A DNA stretch of 64,000 nucleotides from a bacterium 210820-DFI.6.37. GTDB lineage: Bacteria; Bacillota; Clostridia; Peptostreptococcales; Anaerovoracaceae. The first letter of the stretch is position 1, and each line of letters starts with the position of its first letter. The notes under the pieces are model-generated. The model was not told where the DNA came from and did not search any database. It was given only the letters and a program-made list of their open reading frames with translations. The stretch spans positions 62,001 through 126,000 of the forward strand of contig JAJCKG010000006.1 in assembly GCA_020558355.1 (NCBI GenBank). Direction: 5' to 3'. Positions 60,303 through 64,000 of this stretch are shown one piece after another. Both the position numbers and the translations under genes were made by a program.

Positions 60303-62536
60303 GGATGACATTTCACACGGCGAACTGCAGGGGGAATGCAAAGAACAGCTTATATCCCAACAGGCGTGTCATTGACAATGAGGATGACTGCATGGAGGTG
60401 GTGGCGTTCGACCATGTGTGCGCAGAATTCAAAAACTGCCGCAGGAGCGGGGATAACTTCCTCTCCTGCGATGTGGATGTGATGGACTGCGACAATTCCC
60501 ATTCCGACAATCCGGCGGACTGGGTTCATCCGGAAGACCTGGAAGGGAAGATCGGGGAGGATGTGGCTTTTGCCGTAGTGCCGAGCCGCAACAACATGAA
60601 GCCGAAGGAGGGGAAGTCCGCAAGGCCGAGGTTCCATGTGTACTTTCCGCATGACCCAATCTCGGACGGGGAGGCGTGTGCGGCTCTGAAAAAGGCCATA
60701 CAGCAGAAGTTCCCGTTCTTCGATGCCAAGGCGCTGGATTCCGCACGGTTCATTTTTGGGCATCCTGCAGATTCCATCCTTTGGCATGAGGGTGAGATCA
60801 CCATCGACTGCATCGTGAAGCCGCAGGGCGGCAGGGAGATTCCGCAGGGGCAGAGGAACGCCACCATGTCCCACTTTGCGGGGCGCGTGGTGAAGCGGTA
60901 CGGCGCGACGGAAAAGGCGCATGAGATTTTCATGGAGGAGGCGGCAAAGTGCAATCCGCCCCTGGAGGATGCGGAGCTTGCCATAATCTGGCAGAGCGCC
61001 TGCCGCTTTGCGGAGAAAGTGCAGGGGCAGGAGGGGTATGTCGCCCCGGATGCGTACAATGACGAGTTTGGGCGTGAGTCTTTAAAACCGGGCGATTATT
61101 CGGACATCGGGCAGGCGAAGGTGCTGACCAGGGAGTACGGGGTGGAGCTGCGCTATACGGCTGCCACGGATTACCTGCGTTTCTGCGGGCAGTATTGGGT
61201 GGAGTCGAAGCAGCAGGCAGTGGGCGCGGCGGAGGAATTTTTAGACCTCCAGCTTGCGGACGCGAAGGATGAGATCGCCCGGACGAAACAGGCGCTCATG
61301 GACACGGGCATTTCAGAAGATGCCATCACCTCCGGCGGCAAGTCGCTGGAAAAGAAGATCAGCGGCGGGCAGATGGATGCCTACCTTGCGTATATGTCCG
61401 CCCAGGCATATAGGGCGTTCGTGATGAAACGCAGGGATATGAAGTATGTGGTGTCGGCTCTGCAGGCGGCAAAACCGATGCTGGAGATCAGCGTTTCCGA
61501 CCTTGACAAAGACGGGTTCCTTCTGAACACGCCAGACGGCACCTATTACCTCCCGGACGGGCTGGAGGGAAAAAGGGACCACAGCCCGGAGGACTATATC
61601 ACGAAGATAACGGCGGCGGCTCCCGGCGACAAAGGGGAGAAACTGTGGCTGGATTCTTTGGACACTATTTTCTGCAAAGACCAGGAGCTGATTGATTATG
61701 TGCAGCAGATCGTGGGCATGGCGGCGGTGGGGCGCGTCTACATGGAATCGCTGGTCATTGCCTACGGGGAGGGGAGGAACGGGAAGTCCACCTTTTGGAA
61801 CACGATAGCCCGTGTGCTTGGAACCTACAGCGGGAATATGTCCGCTGACACCCTCACGGTCGGGTGCAAGCGGAATGTGAAGCCGGAACTTGCCGAAGCG
61901 AAGGGCAAGCGGCTTATTATTGCTGCGGAGCTGGAGGAAGGGATGCGCCTGAACACTTCCGTGGTGAAACAGATGTGTTCCACGGATGAGATTTTTGCGG
62001 AGAAAAAGTATAAGGACCCGTTCTCCTTCACACCGAGCCATACCCTTGTGCTGTATACCAACCACCTGCCGAGAGTGGGCGCAAACGACCCTGGTACATG
62101 GCGGCGCTTAATCGTGATCCCGTTCCATGCCAGGATAGAGGGCGCAGCGGATGTGAAGAACTATGCTGATTTCCTTGTGGCGGAGGCAGCCCCGTCAATC
62201 ATGGCGTGGATCATTGAAGGAGCAAAAAAAGCGATTAGCCGGAATTTCCACATCCCCTGCCCTGCCTGCGTGGAGGATGCCATTAAAGCATACCGGGAGG
62301 ACAATGACTGGCTTGGGCATTTCCTGGGCGAGTGCTGTGAAACTGACAAGACATACCGGGAGAAGTCCGGCGAACTGTACCAGGAATACCGCAGCTACTG
62401 TATGCGAACGGGCGAGTATGCGAGAGGCACGGCGGATTTTTATAATGCGCTGGAGTCTGCCGGTTTCATGCGCCAGAAGACTAAGACGGGAAATTTTATC
62501 CGGGGGCTCCGGATAAGGGAAGATTTCAAGGATTGA
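60299..62536 (+). CDS. Phage primase-helicase (P4 alpha/VirE-type, D5-like)
   Basis: 745 aa. The N-terminal third contains a primase-polymerase-like region (VMDCDNSHSDNPADWVHPEDL ... ARPRFHVYFPHDPISDG). The C-terminal half is a superfamily 3 helicase: D5_N region, Walker A YGEGRNGKSTFWN, Walker B LIIAAELEEGM, and LVLYTNHLPRVGANDPGTWRRLIVIPF. Starts and unwinds phage replication forks. The first start codon overlaps the previous stop. Confidence 0.9.
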   Translation: MRMTFHTANCRGNAKNSLYPNRRVIDNEDDCMEVVAFDHVCAEFKNCRRSGDNFLSCDVDVMDCDNSHSDNPADWVHPEDLEGKIGEDVAFAVVPSRNNMKPKEGKSARPRFHVYFPHDPISDGEACAALKKAIQQKFPFFDAKALDSARFIFGHPADSILWHEGEITIDCIVKPQGGREIPQGQRNATMSHFAGRVVKRYGATEKAHEIFMEEAAKCNPPLEDAELAIIWQSACRFAEKVQGQEGYVAPDAYNDEFGRESLKPGDYSDIGQAKVLTREYGVELRYTAATDYLRFCGQYWVESKQQAVGAAEEFLDLQLADAKDEIARTKQALMDTGISEDAITSGGKSLEKKISGGQMDAYLAYMSAQAYRAFVMKRRDMKYVVSALQAAKPMLEISVSDLDKDGFLLNTPDGTYYLPDGLEGKRDHSPEDYITKITAAAPGDKGEKLWLDSLDTIFCKDQELIDYVQQIVGMAAVGRVYMESLVIAYGEGRNGKSTFWNTIARVLGTYSGNMSADTLTVGCKRNVKPELAEAKGKRLIIAAELEEGMRLNTSVVKQMCSTDEIFAEKKYKDPFSFTPSHTLVLYTNHLPRVGANDPGTWRRLIVIPFHARIEGAADVKNYADFLVAEAAPSIMAWIIEGAKKAISRNFHIPCPACVEDAIKAYREDNDWLGHFLGECCETDKTYREKSGELYQEYRSYCMRTGEYARGTADFYNALESAGFMRQKTKTGNFIRGLRIREDFKD

Positions 62537-62544
62537 CGGGTGTA

Positions 62545-62663
62545 TTTTACCGTAAGGGTGGAGGTCGGTGGAGGTCTTGGTATAAACCCCCTTTAGGGCA
62601 GTTTTTTCAGTAAAAAATCACTTATAGGGGAGTTTTAGGTAAAAGTTCCACCGACCTCCACCC
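62545..62663 (+). repeat. Iteron-like and inverted-repeat region, candidate phage origin
   Basis: GGTGGAGGTC occurs twice head to tail (62557-62566, 62567-62576). A 17-bp perfect inverted repeat joins 62556-62572 and 62647-62663. TTTTACC (62545-62551) and GGTAAAA (62638-62644) add pairing in a crossing, pseudoknot-like order. The stretch lies in the only sizeable gap of the replication operon. Confidence 0.6.
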
Positions 62664-62707
62664 CAAAGCCTGGAATGCTTGAAAAATAAGGGATTGGAGG
62701 TATTTGC

Positions 62708-62989
62708 ATGAGAGAGAAAACCATAGAGCAGAAATTCAGGGCGGCAGTCAGGGCCGCCGGTGGTCTGGCAGTAAAGTTCGCATCGCCCGGTTTTGATGGG
62801 GTGCCTGACCGTTTGGCACTTCTCCCCGGCGGGAGGATGGCATTTGTGGAGGTCAAGGCCCCTGGGAAAAAGCCCCGCCCCCTGCAGTTGGCACGGCACA
62901 GGCTGCTGCGGCAGTTGGGATTTAAAGTGTATGTGCTGGATGACGAGTCGCAGATTGGAGGGATGATTGATGAGATACGAGCCACATGA
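62708..62989 (+). CDS. VRR-NUC domain nuclease
   Basis: 93 aa. TIEQKFRAAVRAAGGLAVKFASPGFDGVPDRLALLPGGRMAFVEVKAPGKKPRPLQLARHRLLRQLGFKVYVLDD has the PD-(D/E)XK core of VRR-NUC proteins (GVPDR, then E-V-K). Phage versions act as Holliday-junction or flap nucleases with the SNF2-type helicase next to them. Overlaps that gene by 20 nt. Confidence 0.9.
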   Translation: MREKTIEQKFRAAVRAAGGLAVKFASPGFDGVPDRLALLPGGRMAFVEVKAPGKKPRPLQLARHRLLRQLGFKVYVLDDESQIGGMIDEIRAT

Positions 62990-64000
62990 TTACCAGCAGT
63001 ACGCCATCAGCTATATCGAGACACACCCTGTGGCGGCAGTCCTCTTGGACATGGGACTTGGAAAAACGAGCATCACGCTGACCGCGCTGGGTGACCTTTT
63101 GTTTGACAGCTTTGAAATCCACAGGGTGTTAGTGGTAGCGCCAATCCGGGTGGCTTCCTTCAGTTGGCCGGCGGAAATTGAAAAGTGGGACCACCTTGAG
63201 GGGCTTAAGTACAGCGTGGCGGTCGGAACGGCGGTGGAGAGAGTGGCGGCATTAAAAAAACCTGCAGATATTTATCTGATCAACCGTGAGAACGTGCAGT
63301 GGCTGATTTCCGAGAGCGGCATACCGTTTGACTTCGACATGGTGGTGATCGATGAGCTTTCCTCCTTCAAGAACCACCAGACGAAGCGGTTCAAGGCATT
63401 GATGAAAGTACGGCCGAAAGTGAAACGCATCGTGGGGCTGACAGGAACACCGAGCAGCAACGGACTGATGGACTTGTGGGCGGAGTTCCGGCTGCTGGAC
63501 ATGGGCGAGCGGCTCGGCCGGTTCATCGGGCAGTACCGCACCTCCTACTTCCGGCCGGATAAGCAGAACGGACAGGTGGTATTTTCCTACAAGCCGCTGC
63601 CGGGAGCGGAGAAACAGATTTATAACAAAATATCGGACATCACCATTTCCATGAAGTCCACCGACCACCTGCAGATGCCGGAACTGATAAATTCCAGATA
63701 CACCGTGTATCTTTCTGAGAAAGAGGATTCGCACTATGCGGATTTGAAGAAAGACCTCGTCCTTCAGCTTCCGGACGGCGACATCACAGCCGCCAATGCC
63801 GCATCCCTTTCCGGGAAGCTGTCGCAGATGGCAAACGGCGCAATCTATACGGATGCCGGGGAGACGGTCGCCATCCATGAGCGGAAGCTGGACGCACTGG
63901 AGGACATCATCGAAGCGGCGAACGGCAAGCCGGTGCTTGTGGCATACTGGTTCCGGCATGACCTGGAACGCATCACGGAACGGCTGCACAAACTGAAAAT
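62970..64000 (+). CDS. SNF2-type DEAD/DEAH helicase (partial, 3' end outside window)
   Basis: At least 343 aa, open to the window edge. Starts MRYEPHDYQQYAISYIETHPV. Helicase motifs: I LLDMGLGKTSITLTAL, Ia VLVVAPIRVA, II VVIDELSSFKN, III IVGLTGTPSSNGLMDLW, and the start of the second RecA lobe (GKPVLVAYWFRHDLERI). Member of the phage SNF2 helicase group paired with VRR-NUC. GGAGGG about 9 nt upstream. Confidence 0.9.
   Translation, partial: MRYEPHDYQQYAISYIETHPVAAVLLDMGLGKTSITLTALGDLLFDSFEIHRVLVVAPIRVASFSWPAEIEKWDHLEGLKYSVAVGTAVERVAALKKPADIYLINRENVQWLISESGIPFDFDMVVIDELSSFKNHQTKRFKALMKVRPKVKRIVGLTGTPSSNGLMDLWAEFRLLDMGERLGRFIGQYRTSYFRPDKQNGQVVFSYKPLPGAEKQIYNKISDITISMKSTDHLQMPELINSRYTVYLSEKEDSHYADLKKDLVLQLPDGDITAANAASLSGKLSQMANGAIYTDAGETVAIHERKLDALEDIIEAANGKPVLVAYWFRHDLERITERLHKLK

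Larger units (their letters stand above)
43290..64000 (+). mobile_element. Prophage-like region with internal cargo island (right end outside window)
   Basis: Begins at the methyltransferase/amidase junction, continues through a serine-recombinase array, a cargo island (about 45.5-54.2 kb), and a phage replication block reaching the window edge. No structural genes are in view, so completeness cannot be judged. Confidence 0.6.

Overview
The window looks like chromosome from a Lachnospiraceae-type Firmicute (Clostridia). The housekeeping order argR-recN | ruvC-ruvA-ruvB-queA | tgt | rumA, the strong AGGAGG ribosome sites, TTGACA/TATAAT promoters and intermediate base composition all fit. No rRNA or tRNA gene was seen.

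Layout. (1) 1-15.3 kb is core chromosome. It holds an ABC-2 exporter with a cobalamin-pathway methyltransferase (minus strand), a secreted two-repeat membrane-anchored protein, an NSS symporter, recN/argR, ruvCAB-queA, a YARHG-domain protein, tgt and rumA. (2) 15,280-38,317 is a complete integrative mobilizable element of about 23 kb inserted in the 3' end of rumA. The left and right junctions share GTTGAGAC. A 13-bp inverted repeat lies exactly 10 nt inside each junction. The large serine recombinase gene runs out of the right junction into the displaced last codons of rumA. The backbone is tnpV, a yjdF gene with an upstream structured leader, a MobA/MobL relaxase with an IncQ-like oriT, a small mob partner, a DnaC-like loader, a RepA-type initiator, ParR/ParM, a STAND ATPase, a GNAT toxin-antitoxin pair and an IS982-family insertion with a 7-bp target duplication.

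(3) Inside that element (23.4-31.7 kb) is a strikingly A+T-rich cargo block that I read as an uncharacterised RiPP system. It has a Bce-type response regulator and intramembrane-sensing kinase, a BceB-like permease preceded by a perfect BceR-type operator, a radical SAM/SPASM maturase, a 57-aa Cys-rich ORF, three tandem 33-aa precursors with an almost invariant Cys-X4-Cys-X4-Cys core, an ABC exporter and a BceA-like ATPase. The likely logic is that the kinase senses peptide through BceAB, the regulator drives the operon, the radical SAM enzyme crosslinks the precursors, the transporter exports them and BceAB protects the producer.

(4) 38.3-43.3 kb is a worn accessory stretch. It has a GNAT, a hydrolase, three consecutive genes each broken by one single-base frameshift, a CAT-like acetyltransferase, and a tRNA-Trp T-box followed by a 14-codon leader peptide with three consecutive Trp codons. 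That leader sits before a methyltransferase gene that breaks off into the 3' end of a phage amidase gene.

(5) 43.3-64 kb is prophage-like DNA. It starts with a tandem serine-recombinase array whose third member is truncated. Next comes an envelope-stress-like cargo island (45.5-54.2 kb: cardiolipin synthase, GH2 glycosidase, small membrane proteins, a two-component system) in which six promoters share one architecture of three repeats spaced 11 bp. From 54.6 kb to the window end is a G+C-richer phage replication module: sigma-like factor, DUF2800, DUF2815, family A DNA polymerase, P4-type primase/helicase, VRR-NUC and SNF2-type helicase.
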